A stretch of 40,904 nucleotides of DNA. Origin: Defluviitaleaceae bacterium (GTDB taxonomy: Bacteria > Bacillota > Clostridia > Lachnospirales > UBA5962). Below the pieces are notes generated by a model that saw only the letters and a list, made by a program, of their open reading frames with translations, searched no databases and was not told where the DNA came from. Positions 40,343 to 40,904 of the stretch are shown in pieces (the stretch's first letter is position 1; every line of letters starts with the position of its first letter). Both the position numbers and the translations under genes were made by a program. The DNA lies in assembly GCA_009778165.1 (NCBI GenBank), contig WRKF01000183.1, positions 1 through 40,904 on the forward strand, given 5' to 3'.

Positions 40343-40904
40343 TAAAATGTACGTTTTTTTGAATGTTTTGGTATTTTTTGTATAATTGCACAACAACATT
40401 AGGTTTGGGGTGAGTCTTTTTCCTTTTTTTTGTAAAAATTTACCTACAATCAATCCGTAATCAATTCGTGATATTTACTATGGAGCCGCCCTGGAATAGT
40501 TCTGAAATTTTTCTCTTGTTTTGCCTGTACAGATTGTTTTATAATGTTTTTTTATGATTTCGCTGAATGATTTATCCAGCAAAAAATTTTATCAAAGCAC
40601 ACATTGAGTCACTCATAGAGAGTTTCATAGTTCGCATTAGAACGGCTCTAATTTTGCGTCAACCCCCCCTCATATCACCGTTTTCTCCTTATTTATCTAC
40701 GTTTTCCCCCTCAAATTCCACCTTAAAAATTCGTAGGTTTTCATCGGAAAAATTGTTGCAAAAAAATTGCTGCAATTTTTTATTTGTCGTAAATACAGAC
40801 AAATTTGAGTTAAGACAAATTATAGTTGTGCAATATGCATGAAAATATGTTGGTAATAAGCGATAATTTTATGCAAAATACTATTGTTTTTTTTTTTTTT
40901 TTTT
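40343..40904. other. AT-rich non-coding end region
   Basis: I see no gene here. An open frame at 40567-40842 has no ribosome binding site and no recognisable protein. AAAATTGC and GCAATTTT (40763-40779, one-base centre) followed by a T run may be a weak terminator for a plus-strand gene or chance. The window ends in 18 consecutive T residues (40887-40904), possibly an assembly edge artefact. Confidence 0.55.

Noticed and set aside
40567-40842. 91-codon plus-strand open frame in the right-hand end region
   Set aside because: No ribosome binding site, low-complexity composition and no recognisable motif; it lies in AT-rich non-coding DNA.
1-40904. CRISPR array, tRNA, rRNA, insertion sequence or phage genes
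   Set aside because: No regularly spaced repeats, cloverleaf sequences, transposase or integrase motifs were recognised on either strand.

Overview
The window is low-GC DNA with strong AGGAGG-type ribosome binding sites, tight collinear operons, several TTG starts and consensus sigma-A promoters. This fits an anaerobic member of the Bacillota, most likely Clostridia (Lachnospirales-like). The taxon is an inference from gene content; there is no rRNA or tRNA here. Most of the window is a pectin and rhamnogalacturonan utilisation locus.

Layout. Bases 1-5719 (minus strand) hold a type I restriction-modification operon, hsdR - hsdM - rhuM remnant - hsdS, with hsdS cut off by the window edge. Bases 5966-18152 (plus strand) form the rhamnose and rhamnogalacturonan-oligosaccharide arm: a DeoR-family regulator, rhaB, rhaA, rhaD, an ABC sugar importer (lipoprotein plus two permeases, no ATPase), an unassigned 685-residue six-hairpin-like glycosidase, a GH43 enzyme and a GH4 enzyme of the alpha-galacturonidase (LplD) type. 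It converges at 18153-18312, a gap with two long inverted repeats, with everything to its right, which is all on the minus strand. Bases 18313-22079 are a housekeeping island: P5C dehydrogenase, proC and rsgA. Bases 22151-34001 are the uronate arm, transcribed leftward: lipoprotein, two permeases, RDD membrane protein, GH28, GH105, a TIM-barrel isomerase/epimerase-like protein, kduI, kduD, uxaB and uxaA. Bases 34353-40257 encode two large secreted PL1-type pectate lyases. The last 560 bases or so are AT-rich without a supportable gene and end in an 18-base T run.

How the genes fit together (inference from families). The secreted lyases cut homogalacturonan outside the cell. The two ATPase-less importers take up oligosaccharides, presumably sharing an MsmX-like ATPase encoded elsewhere. 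Cytoplasmic GH28, GH105, GH4, GH43 and the 685-residue protein trim them to monosaccharides. RhaA, RhaB and RhaD process rhamnose; KduI and KduD process the unsaturated uronate product; UxaB and UxaA process galacturonate after isomerisation. Uronate isomerase (uxaC), KDG kinase (kdgK) and KDPG aldolase (kdgA) are not in the window.

The most interesting signals are regulatory: inverted-repeat operator candidates overlapping the -10 or start region of three strong promoters; one half-site shared at identical geometry by the DeoR gene and rhaB; a large two-part stem-loop in the leader of the uronate importer operon; and a family of long inverted repeats at gene 3' ends. Among proteins, the 685-residue glycosidase-like protein, the RDD protein coupled to GH28, and the first pectate lyase, which lacks a usual lysine, deserve attention. 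I did not find a convincing defence or mobile system beyond the type I R-M operon.
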